Of a stretch of DNA of 64,000 bases, positions 17,037 through 26,336 are shown one piece after another. The notes below the pieces were generated by a model, which worked only from the letters and a program-made list of their open reading frames with translations, made no database searches and was not told the DNA's origin. Each line of letters begins with the position of its first letter. Within the stretch, counting starts at the first letter, position 1. The stretch spans positions 3,136,001-3,200,000 of the forward strand of contig NZ_JOOA01000002.1 of the NCBI RefSeq assembly GCF_000712055.1, given 5' to 3'. Source of the stretch: Ruminococcus sp. HUN007. GTDB lineage: Bacteria > Bacillota > Clostridia > Oscillospirales > Ruminococcaceae. Made by a program: the position numbers and the translations under genes.

Positions 17037-20000
17037 TGAATAAAGCAGCAAGATATGCAGTATGCCTGGTTGCATCGTTAATGTTAACATCAGCTGTGGC
17101 TCCTTTTAGCGGGACAGGCGTTTTTTACCGGAAACGGAACGGAAAGAGCAGTTGTATACGCTGCGGAAAGTTCGGTAAAAGTGCTTGACACAGCCGGATA
17201 CGGTGAGGGAATGTATGCAACATGGTCGTCTGTATCAGGCGCATCGGGTTACAATGTTTATGTGGACGGAAACAAAATCGATGCGATGCTCATCAGACAG
17301 TATCCGGGTTACATGCGTGCAGACGCTGTAGGTATCAAGGCCGGAGGCCATACAATGAAGATCGTTCCTGTTATAAACGGAAAGGAAGATACTTCAAAGG
17401 CTGCCGAGACAAAGGCAAGTGCATATCAGCACGACAGAACAGGATTTGGATTTGTGAACGGATCAGCTTCAGGTGCGTACAACAATGACGGTACACTTAA
17501 GTCAGGTGCTGTGGTAGTGTATGTAACCGAAGCTACAAAGGACAGTGTAAAGGCAAGTATTGACTCAACGGGTAAGGGAGCAACTGAACAGGTTGGTATC
17601 CAGAACATCATCACAGCTTACAAGAAAGGCAAGGATTCAAGGCCTCTCTGTGTACGAGTTATCGGAAACATCACCGATCCGGCAAACATGCCTAAGGGCG
17701 ATCTTATGATCGACACGGTAAAGGCCGGTGTTACAGTTGAAGGTATCGGAAATGACGCAGTTTTCAACGGATTCGGACTTGTAATGAAGAACTGCTCAAA
17801 CGTTGAGGTAAGAAACATAGGCTTTATGAACTGCAACAGTTCTGAAGGCGATGACTGCGGACTCCAGCAGGGCAATGACCACATCTGGGTTCACAACTGT
17901 GATTTCTTCTACGGCGATGCAGGTTCAGACGCTGACCAGGCAAAGGGCGACGGCGCTCTCGATACCAAGACTTCAACTTACGTAACTCATTCATACAACC
18001 ATTTCTGGGATAACGGAAAATGCAATCTCCAGGGTATGAAGAGCGAAAAAACAGAAAACTATATCACTTATCACCACAACTGGTACGATCACTCTGATTC
18101 ACGTCATCCGAGAATCAGAACATGCTCGGTTCACATCTACAACAACTACTTTGACGGAAATGCAAAGTACGGTGTAGGCGTAACAATGGGTGCTTCAGCA
18201 TTTGTTGAAAGCAACTACTTCAGAGCATGCAAATATCCAATGCTCAGCTCTATGCAGGGTACTGACGCCAAGGGCGAGGGAACATTCTCCGGTGAAGACG
18301 GCGGTATCATCAAGGCATTCGGCAACGTTATAAAAGATGCCGGCGGTTACATCACATACCAGCAGGACAAGTCAAGCTTTGACGCATACGAGGCAGGAAG
18401 CCGTACTGAAAAGGTACCTGCTGATGCAAAAACAGTTCAGGGTGGAACAGGATATAACAATTTTGATACATCTGCAGTAATGTACAACTGTACAATTGAC
18501 AAGGCTGAGGATGTTCCTTCAGTGGTTACTGCAAAGGCAGGAAGAGTTGGAGGCGGCGACTTCAAGTGGAAGTTCGACAATTCCGTTGATGACGCAAGCT
18601 ATGCGGTAAATACAGGACTCAAGTCCGCAATTACTTCATACAAGTCATCACTCATGGCTGTCGGCAGCGGATTCAAGGAGGACAATACTCCTGCGCCGAC
18701 TGCTCAGCCGACAGTTCAGCCTACAGTTCAGCCGACAGCTGAAGTTTCTCCTTCACCATCGACTGAACCAACTGTTCAGCCGACAGTGCAGCCTACTGTT
18801 CAGCCTACAGTTCAGGTTTCAGCACCTCCTGTTACAGGTTCAAACGTGATCTACTGCGCACCGAACGGAAACGGTGACGGCAAGTCAAAGGAAAGTCCGG
18901 CAAACGTACTTTCAGCTATAAAGTCAGTTCCTGCAGGCGGCGTTATCTATCTTCTTGAAGGTGAATACAAGTTTACTGAAACTATAAATATTGCCAAGGA
19001 CAACAGCGGTAAGGAAGGCGCTCTCAAGACCATCATGGCTTATCCGGGAGCAAAGGTAAAGTTCAACTTTACAGGACAGGCTGTTGACGCTGCAAACAGA
19101 GGTTTCGTTCTCGCAGGTTCATACTGGTACTTCTACGGATTCGAGATCACAAAGGCCGGAGACAACGGTATGCTTCTCGCCGGCAACAACAACAAGATCG
19201 AAATGATGGTATTCAACGACAACCAGGATACCGGACTTCAGATTTCACGTCTCGATTCAAATGCAGCAACCATCGACCAGTGGCCGTCAAATAACCTCGT
19301 TCTCAACTGTACTTCAAAGAACAACTGCGATGACGCTACAATGGAAAACGCAGACGGATTCGCTGCTAAGCTCACATGCGGCCAGGGCAATGTATTTGAC
19401 GGATGCATGGCATACAACAACTCCGACGACGGATGGGATCTCTACGCCAAGGAAGCAACAGGTCCTATCGGCGTGGTAACAATAAAGAACAGTATTGCTT
19501 TCCGAAACGGATTTACTGAATTCGGCGAAGGCTACGGCGACTGCGACGGCAACGGCTTCAAGCTCGGCGGTGCAGGTGTCGGTTCAGCACACAAGGTCAT
19601 CAACTGCCTCGCATTTGAAAACCTCCACTGCGGATTTACTGACAACAACAATCCGAAGCTCGAAAGCCTTACAAACTGTACTTCATTCAACAACAACCTT
19701 GAAGGCAAGGGCAAGCCGAACTTCTCACTCTACCGCTGTACAGATGACGGATGCGATTTCAAGAACATCATCTCAGTTTACGACGGTAATGTAAAGATCG
19801 CCGACAGCAAACTCCCTGGCGGCACAGCAAGTGACAAGTTTGTCGGAACACTTGAAAACGGCATCTACTTCAACAGTGCCTACTATCAGGTAACTTCAAA
19901 GACTAACGTTAAAAACGGTGAAAAGATCGGAACCAAGCTTTCATCAGCTCCGGGATCATCTGACTTTACAAAATACGGTAAGGCTCCTGCACAGGGAACT

Positions 20001-20513
20001 GACTTCCATAAGGAATGGAGAAACGCAGACGGTTCTCTCTTTACAGGCGGACTTTACGAAACAGCTTCAGGCAGCAAGTACGCTGCTCTTGGTGCTCATT
20101 TCGCAAAGAGCAATGCACAGGCAAGCATTCCTTCACCGCTTCCGACTGCAGAGGTATCTTCTTCACCTGAACCGACAAAGGAAACATCTCCTTCACCAGT
20201 ACCGACAACAGAAGTTTCACCTTCACCGGTACCTACAGCAGAAGTATCTCCGTCACCGGTTCCGACAGAATCAGCTGCACCAACAGAGACTCCTGCAGTT
20301 AAATTCGCATACGGCGATCTCGATGACAACGGTGTGGTAGATATCACAGACCTTTCGATCCTCTCGATCCACTTTGTTGACAAGACACCTTTCACAAAGG
20401 CTCAGGAGCTTGCTTCCGACGTAACAGGCGACAGCGAACTCAATCTCGCCGACCTCGCACATCTCAGACAGTATGTTTCAAAGGTGATCGACTGGCTCGG
20501 CAAACAGAAATAA
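17037..20513 (+). CDS. cellulosomal PL1-PL9 pectate lyase with C-terminal dockerin, frameshifted near the signal peptide
   Basis: Secreted multidomain pectinase of about 1,158 residues. Order: signal peptide, fibronectin-like module (GMYATWSSVSGASGYNVYVDG), PL1 lyase domain with WVHNCDFF, DGALDTK and the DHSDSRHPRIR active-site region, a PT-rich linker, a PL9 domain (ENADGFAAKL, SDDGWDLYAK), a second Pro/Ser-rich linker and a dockerin (GDLDDNGVVDITDLSIL and SDVTGDSELNLADLAHLRQY). Both lyases cleave polygalacturonate by beta-elimination, and the dockerin would plug the enzyme into a cellulosome. The signal peptide (17037) and mature frame are joined if the T6 run at 17121-17126 has five T, giving GVFTGNGTERAVVYAAESSVK. 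The frameshift is likely technical. High-expression codon use. Confidence 0.9.
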
Positions 20514-20569
20514 GCATTTTCAATTCATAATATAAAATTTGATTCTCTTCTCTAAGCATAAAATACCGG

Positions 20570-20613
20570 CGCCTCCGGAATGTACAACCAGTGCATTCCG
20601 GAGGCGTTTTTTC
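20570..20613 (+). terminator. Rho-independent terminator of the pectate lyase gene
   Basis: 13-bp stem CGCCTCCGGAATG (20570-20582) with CATTCCGGAGGCG (20594-20606), then T6. Confidence 0.92.
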
Positions 20614-20671
20614 GGTATACCTTCGGCATGCTATAGAACAACCGGGAGCATCCGTAGGATGCTTCCGGTTT
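20614..20671. repeat. family B double-hairpin repeat, copy B0
   Basis: GGTATACCTTCGGCATGC hairpin, the fixed spacer CTATAGAAC, then AACCGGGAGCATCC with GGATGCTTCCGGTT. Confidence 0.88.
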
Positions 20672-20691
20672 GGTCGTTTTATTTAACCCAC

Positions 20692-20720
20692 TTGATTATT
20701 TCATGATTTTATGCTATTCT
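20692..20720 (+). promoter_or_regulatory. promoter of the first ATPase-TOPRIM pair
   Basis: TTGATT (20692-20697), 17-base spacer, TATTCT (20715-20720), just ahead of the ribosome site at about 20731. Confidence 0.65.
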
Positions 20721-20745
20721 AATTAAATAGGTAGGAGGCGAGATA

Positions 20746-21880
20746 ATGAAGTTACTTCGTATTACAGCAAAGAATTTCAGAAACTGCAGAGATGATTTTT
20801 CTATTGACTTTGTTTCCAAAGCTGACAAGTCAGATGAAGATATGGTTTATGAATTACAGGAAATTGCACCTGGACTTTATACCTTTAACAATATGGCTTT
20901 CGTTGGTAAAAACGCTTCCGGAAAAACAACTGCTATAGAACTGATTGCTTCATGCTACCGCATTTTAGATGAATTTCAAATCTCAGATAACAATTATTTT
21001 AACAACAATGAAGAACTAGAAATCTTTTTCTTTCACGAAGGAAGTATTTATAAATATACAACTAAATTACTAGTCAAAAGTATCCGTCCGGATGTGTTTT
21101 TTTGAAAATGAACATATCTATATGAAAAAATATAATAAAAGAAAAGCCGGCAGCATTTTTGAAAACAGCGATTTTAAAGAAATGAATATAGAAAAGCAGC
21201 TGCCTCCTAATATATCTATCCTTTATTATATTTTAGAAAACATCAGCAATAACTGCATTTATTGTTCTGTAGATCTCACAGACAGCAAAACTGACTTTTA
21301 TAAATTCAGTTTTGCTTTGATTGATGAATATAGGATCTCACTAGATGTATTCAATTGTATTTTAAAGCTGTTCGATAATAATGTTAAAAATCTCGAAAGA
21401 CAGGAAAACGGCAATTACCTGCTTAACTATAAAGGCGCTCCGCTTGAAATGTCTTCGTCTCAGCTTAAAAGCTTTCTCTCCAGCGGTACTACAAAAGGCA
21501 TTGAAACATATATCGCCATGGCAGTTGCCTTAAGCAACGGGATAAGCCTTATAATAGACGAAATAGAAGATCATTTTCATAAAACACTTGTTGAAAATAT
21601 GATATCACTATTCAAGGAACCGCTGATCAATAAAAAGCATGCTACTTTAATTTTCACTACTCATTACTGTGAGTTGCTCGATCTGTTCAATCGTAAGGAT
21701 AATATATGGATAACTAAATCTGATGAACAGGTTTATATCGAAAACATGTATGAAAACTACAATGATATTTCCAGTGGTCTTAAGAGCAGACAGTTTTATA
21801 ACAACGTCTTCGACACAGCCGTAAACTATGATGATCTTATGGCATTAAAAAAAGCTCTTAAAAGAGGTGCTTCAAAATGA
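20746..21880 (+). CDS. AAA_15/OLD-like ATPase, frameshifted (defence-like pair 1)
   Basis: Cytosolic ABC-type ATPase of about 377 residues in two frames (20746-21105, 21092-21880). It has Walker A VGKNASGKTT, Walker B LIIDEIED and an H-loop-like FTTHYCE. The break is a T7 run at 21097-21103; with six T the frame reads RPDVFFENEHIYMKKY without a stop. ATPases of this type form the sensor half of several phage-defence systems (PARIS AriA, Gabija-type OLD, RloA), paired with a TOPRIM-like nuclease. Here the stop overlaps the next start (ATGA at 21877-21880). Defence is an inference from family and neighbour; the frameshift may be technical. Confidence 0.75.
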
Positions 21881-22416
21881 AGTACCTGATTATGTGCGAA
21901 GGGCCAAATGAACTGGCAATCATGAATATTCTTTTAGAGAATGACCTTCTCGTTTATACTGAAGACGATCTCCTCGGAGCTGTACCTTATTTTGCAAGAC
22001 AGATTGACAGTTCTCCGGTAGTACACAGCGCTTTAACCGAATATCCGTATAATGATGTAGCAATAATCCGTGTCGGCGATAAACAAACCGAGGAGTTACG
22101 AATTCCGGAGTATTTCAGGGAAAAGATTTCAGGCGGCATTTGTAAATACTGCAACTTACCGGAACTGGAAGTCCTGCTTATCATCTCCGAAGGTTTATGG
22201 AATGAATATATAAAAGTCAAGTCAAAAGAAAAGCCAAAACAATTCGCTAAAAAGAACATCAAATTCAATCGCCAAAAATATGATAACAGTTCTTCGTTTT
22301 ATTACAGCTACTATGGCGATTCACCGAAAAAGCTTGTGGCTGCTATAAAAGAATATAAGCAAAAGCATAGCTCGCATAAAAAAGATGAGTTATACCTTGC
22401 CGATCTGCTAAAATAA
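21877..22416 (+). CDS. TOPRIM-like/DUF4276-like partner of ATPase pair 1
   Basis: Protein of 179 residues, translationally coupled to the ATPase. The N terminus KYLIMCEGPNELAIMNILLE has the Glu-containing strand-turn motif of TOPRIM-like nucleases, and DVAIIRVGDK may supply the acidic second motif, but the canonical DxD is not obvious. A CKYC pair and a Lys-rich C-terminal half follow. It resembles RloB/DUF4276-type small partners. Catalysis is unproved; it might act only as effector or regulator with the ATPase. Its 3' end faces the second pair across hairpins at 22434-22490. Confidence 0.6.
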   Translation: MKYLIMCEGPNELAIMNILLENDLLVYTEDDLLGAVPYFARQIDSSPVVHSALTEYPYNDVAIIRVGDKQTEELRIPEYFREKISGGICKYCNLPELEVLLIISEGLWNEYIKVKSKEKPKQFAKKNIKFNRQKYDNSSSFYYSYYGDSPKKLVAAIKEYKQKHSSHKKDELYLADLLK

Positions 22417-22433
22417 AACCTATATAAATGATC

Positions 22434-22490
22434 AAACCGGAAACATCCTACGGATGCTTCCGGTTTATTAATCAGCTGCCAAAGGCAGCT
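22434..22490. repeat. partial family B repeat plus hairpin, shared convergent terminator (B1)
   Basis: AAACCGGAAACATCC paired with GGATGCTTCCGGTTT is the second hairpin of family B without the first. AGCTGCC-AAA-GGCAGCT (22474-22490) follows. It lies between two converging operons. Confidence 0.8.
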
Positions 22491-22510
22491 CACCATTAAT
22501 AAAACTAAAA

Positions 22511-23212
22511 TCATACGTCGCCATCAGTTATGTCATCGCTAAAGCACAAGCCAAGATTAGTATGACGTTCAAGCGAATGCAGTCCTTGTTGAATATACGC
22601 CCAGGAATCCTTATATCCTGTCATAACTGAAAAATCTGATTCAGAGATAAATTTTACAAAATCATCTGGTGATAATCTGTATTTCATTGCAAAATCAAAT
22701 GAATCATTTTCTTTATCCTCATCACTGCTATTCAGTTTGTTATAAAGAACATGATCAAGATTGCAGGACATATAGAAAAGACGGTATGGAATGTCCCAGA
22801 CTTTGTTACGACTGCAAAGCACCTGCATATGTCTGCTCTTGGTTTCATTTCTTTTTTCGATCCTTTTCTTATACTTTGTTCTTATTTCCGTTTCAGAATA
22901 GAATACTTCTTCCTTCTGCTCATCTTCAATAATACTGTCATTCGGTATAAAAGTCCCGTCTGTATCTGCAATGTGTATGATCTCTTTGAAATCACTCTTT
23001 TTAAAGTGTTTTGAATTAGCATAACTTTTAACTACATCACCAATACTGCTTACTATTGTTTTATTTCCAGCCATTGATTGTGTTGTGATGTCACCAAACA
23101 TGATATGTACATATACTGATGAGGAATCAAACACTTTCGAAAGAACAGCACCAAGAGCCACTTCATCCGATGGACCTTCTACGATTATAAATACTATTTT
23201 TTTACGAGCCAC
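22511..23212 (-). CDS. TOPRIM-like nuclease, RloB-like (defence-like pair 2)
   Basis: Protein of 233 residues. KIVFIIVEGPSDEVALGAVL gives the TOPRIM Glu motif and IIHIADTDGTFIP gives the DxD motif, as in TOPRIM/OLD/RloB-type nucleases. The Lys-rich segment at about 110-125 may bind nucleic acid. The start is GTG 23212, overlapping the end of the ATPase gene by 11 bases, so both are one operon and probably one complex. No obvious sequence likeness to the 179-residue partner of pair 1, which argues against a simple duplication. Defence role inferred from the family pairing. Confidence 0.75.
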   Translation of the reverse strand: MARKKIVFIIVEGPSDEVALGAVLSKVFDSSSVYVHIMFGDITTQSMAGNKTIVSSIGDVVKSYANSKHFKKSDFKEIIHIADTDGTFIPNDSIIEDEQKEEVFYSETEIRTKYKKRIEKRNETKSRHMQVLCSRNKVWDIPYRLFYMSCNLDHVLYNKLNSSDEDKENDSFDFAMKYRLSPDDFVKFISESDFSVMTGYKDSWAYIQQGLHSLERHTNLGLCFSDDITDGDV

Positions 23213-24611
23213 GAACTACACCAGCCTCTCTGAATGCCAATGCAATTTCAAAATTGTTCGTAGGGCTGTAGACTTCTTCGTCCTGCTCTCCCAGTTCAAT
23301 GTCACGATAATAAAAATCTCTAAGATTGTTATTGGTCTTGACATTGCTGAAGCGAATATATCTTCTGTCAGGGTTAGTTGTTGTAAAAGCTATGAACCTC
23401 TTGTCAATTGTTTCGAGAGGCCTGAGATTGTGGGAAGTGAAGATCAGCTGTCCTTTTCCCTGCTCAGATATAATATGAAGTAATTCACCAAGCAGATATT
23501 CAAAAATTCCGGAATCCAGTTCATCGATGGCAACCGTAATCGACGATTGATTATACACTACGATAAGAAGCTGGAGTACTGACACGATTTTCTTAATTCC
23601 TTCAGATTCATATTTTAACGGAATAACTTTGCTGTTCTTGTGGGAAACAAGCTGAACCTTGCATCCGGTTTCACCGTTCCGTAAAAGCTCAGTTCCCAGT
23701 TCTTCCATACCAATAGTAAGTCCTGGTACCATTTGTACAAGCACAATATTCATACGATCTACAACCGTCCTGACAATGTCAAGAGCGTCCTGCGGGATCA
23801 AAGAAGGCTCATTCAGATTGATCAGTACACTTCCAAGACTGATTTTACCGTTTTCTTCAACTTTAAAATTGAGCGGGATAGTGTTCAGACTGAGCATTCC
23901 GGATTTCTGTGTATCTATAATGAAAAGTTCTGTATTACCGTACTTCGTTAGAAGATTAAACAGCTCAACGTGAAAAACATCCTCACAATTCTTACGAACA
24001 GTATTCAGTAATCCCGGTGAAAAAAGAAAAGAACGTGATGAAGTATAGGCTATTTTCTTTGCTACAAGAAGATCGGTAAATAGTTTTTTGTCTTTTCCAA
24101 TCAGTACTTCCATTTTTGTAACAGGTGAAAGTAATCCGTCTGCTCCTGTATTAGCAAGAGTTTGCATTCTGACCTGATTATCAGTATTCTGATATCCATA
24201 AGAAAGCACTTCATTAAAGAGCACGGTCTTATATTTTTGGCCCTGTATATCATAGTCAGCATTCTGATCAGATTCATCCAGTTCCTTTTTCAGGCAAAGT
24301 TCATACTGTGCATTATATGTTGTCTTAAGTGATTCGCTCCATATTTTGAAACGAAATATCAGTTTGGATGAATCACAGTCGACATTGACAAAATCACCGT
24401 AAAAGTCAGGCAGAGCTTTGCCGGTTAGGGCGTATTTCAGTACCGACAGTGCGTCTATTAAAGCGGTCTTTCCGGAACCATTCTGACCATATAAACCGAG
24501 TACACTTGATTTGTACGACTTTCTTGTATTATCGAGATTTAGCACTCCATGCTTTACATTCTTAAAATTACAGATCTCTATTTCTGAAATTCTGATAACA
24601 GACCCCTGCAT
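23202..24611 (-). CDS. AAA_15-type ATPase (defence-like pair 2)
   Basis: Cytosolic ATPase of 469 residues, intact. It has Walker A GLYGQNGSGKTALIDAL (about residues 38-54), Walker B ITVAIDELDSG and an H-loop-like LIFTSHNLRPLE. The long middle insertion fits the SMC-like/OLD group (AAA_15, RloA-like). ATG 24611 has GGGAGG ahead, and a TTGACG-N17-TATAAT promoter lies upstream. It is coupled to the downstream TOPRIM-like gene. Similar ATPase + TOPRIM operons act in abortive phage defence (PARIS, Gabija-related); this one faces a second such operon head to head. Confidence 0.82.
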   Translation of the reverse strand: MQGSVIRISEIEICNFKNVKHGVLNLDNTRKSYKSSVLGLYGQNGSGKTALIDALSVLKYALTGKALPDFYGDFVNVDCDSSKLIFRFKIWSESLKTTYNAQYELCLKKELDESDQNADYDIQGQKYKTVLFNEVLSYGYQNTDNQVRMQTLANTGADGLLSPVTKMEVLIGKDKKLFTDLLVAKKIAYTSSRSFLFSPGLLNTVRKNCEDVFHVELFNLLTKYGNTELFIIDTQKSGMLSLNTIPLNFKVEENGKISLGSVLINLNEPSLIPQDALDIVRTVVDRMNIVLVQMVPGLTIGMEELGTELLRNGETGCKVQLVSHKNSKVIPLKYESEGIKKIVSVLQLLIVVYNQSSITVAIDELDSGIFEYLLGELLHIISEQGKGQLIFTSHNLRPLETIDKRFIAFTTTNPDRRYIRFSNVKTNNNLRDFYYRDIELGEQDEEVYSPTNNFEIALAFREAGVVRGS

Positions 24612-24655
24612 AGCTTCGACCTCCCGAAACGTAAAATGGTTTTATTCTCAACTTA

Positions 24656-24684
24656 ATTATATCATACGGCATCGAATACGTCAA
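24656..24684 (-). promoter_or_regulatory. promoter of ATPase-TOPRIM pair 2
   Basis: Reverse strand TTGACG (24684-24679), 17-base spacer, TATAAT (24661-24656). Confidence 0.8.
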
Positions 24685-24791
24685 CTTGTTTCAGAAAATC
24701 GGTACAAAATGTTTCGAAAATCGGATTAGTCAGCAAGCTTGGTGTGATCTGGATTTTTGGATTTAAAAAGAACGAAACTATCTTACAGAAT

Positions 24792-24853
24792 AAAAGGTAT
24801 GCCTTCGGCATGCTATAGAACAACCGGAAGCATCCTTCGGACGCTCCCGGTTA
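24792..24853. repeat. family B double-hairpin repeat, copy B2
   Basis: AAAAGGTATGCCTTCGGCATGC, spacer CTATAGAAC, then AACCGGAAGCATCC with GGACGCTCCCGGTT. The stretch 24700-24791 upstream of it holds nothing recognisable. Confidence 0.9.
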
Positions 24854-24915
24854 ATATTTTATATGGTGATTTTTTTACAGATAGATGATACTTCATCCAT
24901 TATCCTACACATTAC

Positions 24916-25371
24916 TTAATGCCCCCCATCGGCATTTTTGAATTTATCCATTAATTTATTTCGTACTTCTTCAAGAGAATATCCGGGAGTACCGGCAAGT
25001 CGTTCTTTTTCAGCTAGATCAAGACGTGACTTTAAAAGAATCAGTTCGTCTTGCCATTCTAACTTTGAAATTTTGTCATAGTCATCACTGATTATGGTTG
25101 CTTTTTCATACACTAATAATTCAGCTTCATATTTTGCTTGGAGATTGAGCCAAAATGATTTTGGGATTTCAAGAGCGTATTCCAATGCTGTTGCAAATTC
25201 ACTGGAAATATCTGCACGCCCTGCTATAACGCAGTCTATAAAAGCAGGACTGAAACCTGTTCTTACAGCCAGTTCCGATTTAGTCATATTTCTTGCTTCA
25301 AGAACGTCAGCTATTGTTTCTCCCGGATGATTTATTAAATCACGGGATATATCAGTTTTCTCTACTGCCAT
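24916..25371 (-). CDS. HigA/VapI-like XRE antitoxin without adjacent toxin
   Basis: Protein of 151 residues. Residues about 10-95 are the HigA/VapI helix-turn-helix domain (HPGETIADVLEARNMTKSELAVRTGFS ... PKSFWLNLQAKYE). The C-terminal tail (LDLAEKERLAGTPGYSLEEVRNKLMDKFKNA) closely matches the tail of the YefM-like antitoxin at 42890-43162, so the protein looks like a domain fusion. ATG 25371 has AAGGAG ahead; the longer frame does not. No HigB-like toxin is next to it. A strong dyad lies in its leader. It may be an orphan antitoxin or a plain regulator. Confidence 0.78.
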   Translation of the reverse strand: MAVEKTDISRDLINHPGETIADVLEARNMTKSELAVRTGFSPAFIDCVIAGRADISSEFATALEYALEIPKSFWLNLQAKYEAELLVYEKATIISDDYDKISKLEWQDELILLKSRLDLAEKERLAGTPGYSLEEVRNKLMDKFKNADGGH

Positions 25372-25420
25372 GATAATACTCCTTTTAGTTCTTAAAAAAG
25401 CATCATTTCGTTTCAACTCA

Positions 25421-25452
25421 TACTACTGACAACAATTGTTCGAACAGTAGTA
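25421..25452. promoter_or_regulatory. operator candidate of the HigA-like gene
   Basis: TACTACTG (25421-25428) pairs with CAGTAGTA (25445-25452), enclosing the perfect palindrome AACAATTGTT. It sits between the promoter and the start codon of the antitoxin gene. Confidence 0.75.
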
Positions 25453-25472
25453 TTGTCTTTGACCGATATTAC

Positions 25473-25501
25473 ATTGTATCATTTGATTAATGGTTTGTCA
25501 A
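25473..25501 (-). promoter_or_regulatory. promoter of the HigA-like gene
   Basis: Reverse strand TTGACA (25501-25496), 17-base spacer, TACAAT (25478-25473). Confidence 0.75.
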
Positions 25502-25532
25502 TGGGAAAAAAATATATTTTAATCTCATTTCT

Positions 25533-25561
25533 TTGACAGTTTGAGGACCTCATGGTATTAT
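25533..25561 (+). promoter_or_regulatory. promoter and embedded operator of the MNT gene
   Basis: TTGACA (25533-25538), 17-base spacer, TATTAT (25556-25561). The spacer contains the palindrome TGAGG-A-CCTCA (25542-25552), well placed for a repressor. Confidence 0.75.
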
Positions 25562-25612
25562 ATTATTGTAATATTATCGTGAAAATCCGCTTAATAAAGA
25601 CAGGGGCATCAT

Positions 25613-25915
25613 ATGAATAATCAGATATTAACGATTGAGGAAATAACTCGTATTATAAAACCACTTGCTGAAAAGTATCACATCAGCGAGGTGTATATTT
25701 TCGGTTCATATGCAAGAGGCGAAGCAGACGGTGAGAGTGATGTAGATATTCTTGTAAATGGCGGTGCGGATTTCAATAAGAGACATATCTTTTCTTTTGG
25801 AAGTGAGCTTAGTGCAGCGTTGTGCAAACCTGTTGATGCATATGAGATGTGTGAGATCAAAACGGAAAGTAGTTTTTATGAATCAATAATGAAAGAACGA
25901 GTGAAAGTGGTATGA
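25613..25915 (+). CDS. MNT-type minimal nucleotidyltransferase (MntA-like)
   Basis: Protein of 100 residues with the pol-beta nucleotidyltransferase signature GSYARGEADGESDVDILV. In MntA/HepT modules such proteins are the antitoxin, adding AMP to a HEPN-domain RNase. No HEPN gene follows; only 21 bases separate the stop from repeat B3. The partner may have been lost or may lie elsewhere. It stands divergently from the HigA-like gene, both with operator-like dyads. The family is clear, the partnership unknown. Confidence 0.82.
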   Translation: MNNQILTIEEITRIIKPLAEKYHISEVYIFGSYARGEADGESDVDILVNGGADFNKRHIFSFGSELSAALCKPVDAYEMCEIKTESSFYESIMKERVKVV

Positions 25916-25936
25916 AATGTTCCGAGAACCTGGATG

Positions 25937-26005
25937 AAAAGGTATGCCTTCGGCATGCTATAGAACAACCGGAATCATTATTCGGACGCTCCAGGTTAAT
26001 TTTTT
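25937..26005. repeat. family B double-hairpin repeat, copy B3
   Basis: GGTATGCCTTCGGCATGC, CTATAGAAC, then an imperfect AACCGG...CCAGGTT hairpin and a T run. The stretch 26006-26155 holds no gene. Confidence 0.85.
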
Positions 26006-26155
26006 GTACCCTGTGAAATATATTCTGACACCGCCACTTATCAAAAATTGCTGTCGGAACGAGATTGAAATCCGATGATATATCAGGGATAAATGCAAGA
26101 ATAATCCAAAAATCTGCCGTTTACCCGATATAAGTTACCGTTCACCCAAAAACTA

Positions 26156-26184
26156 TTGATTATTTGACGGAGTTATGGTAAGAT
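26156..26184 (+). promoter_or_regulatory. promoter of the surface-protein operon
   Basis: TTGATT (26156-26161), 17-base spacer, TAAGAT (26179-26184). A GTATCG-TC-CGATAC hairpin (26272-26285) lies in the leader. Confidence 0.55.
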
Positions 26185-26336
26185 GTTTATTTGGCGAAGT
26201 TTGTTTTCAGGGCTTCATTTATTGCGATTTGGTAATGAACGGGTTTTGATAAACTGCAGGTAAAGGCCGCTGTATCGTCCGATACGGAGTTTTTACCGGC
26301 CGGGGGATGAATGGGAAAAAGAGAAAGGGAAAAAGA

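Noticed and set aside
18700..18830. Repeated CAGCCGACAGTTCAG units as a CRISPR-like or mobile repeat
   Set aside because: They are in-frame codons for the PT-rich linker of the pectate lyase.
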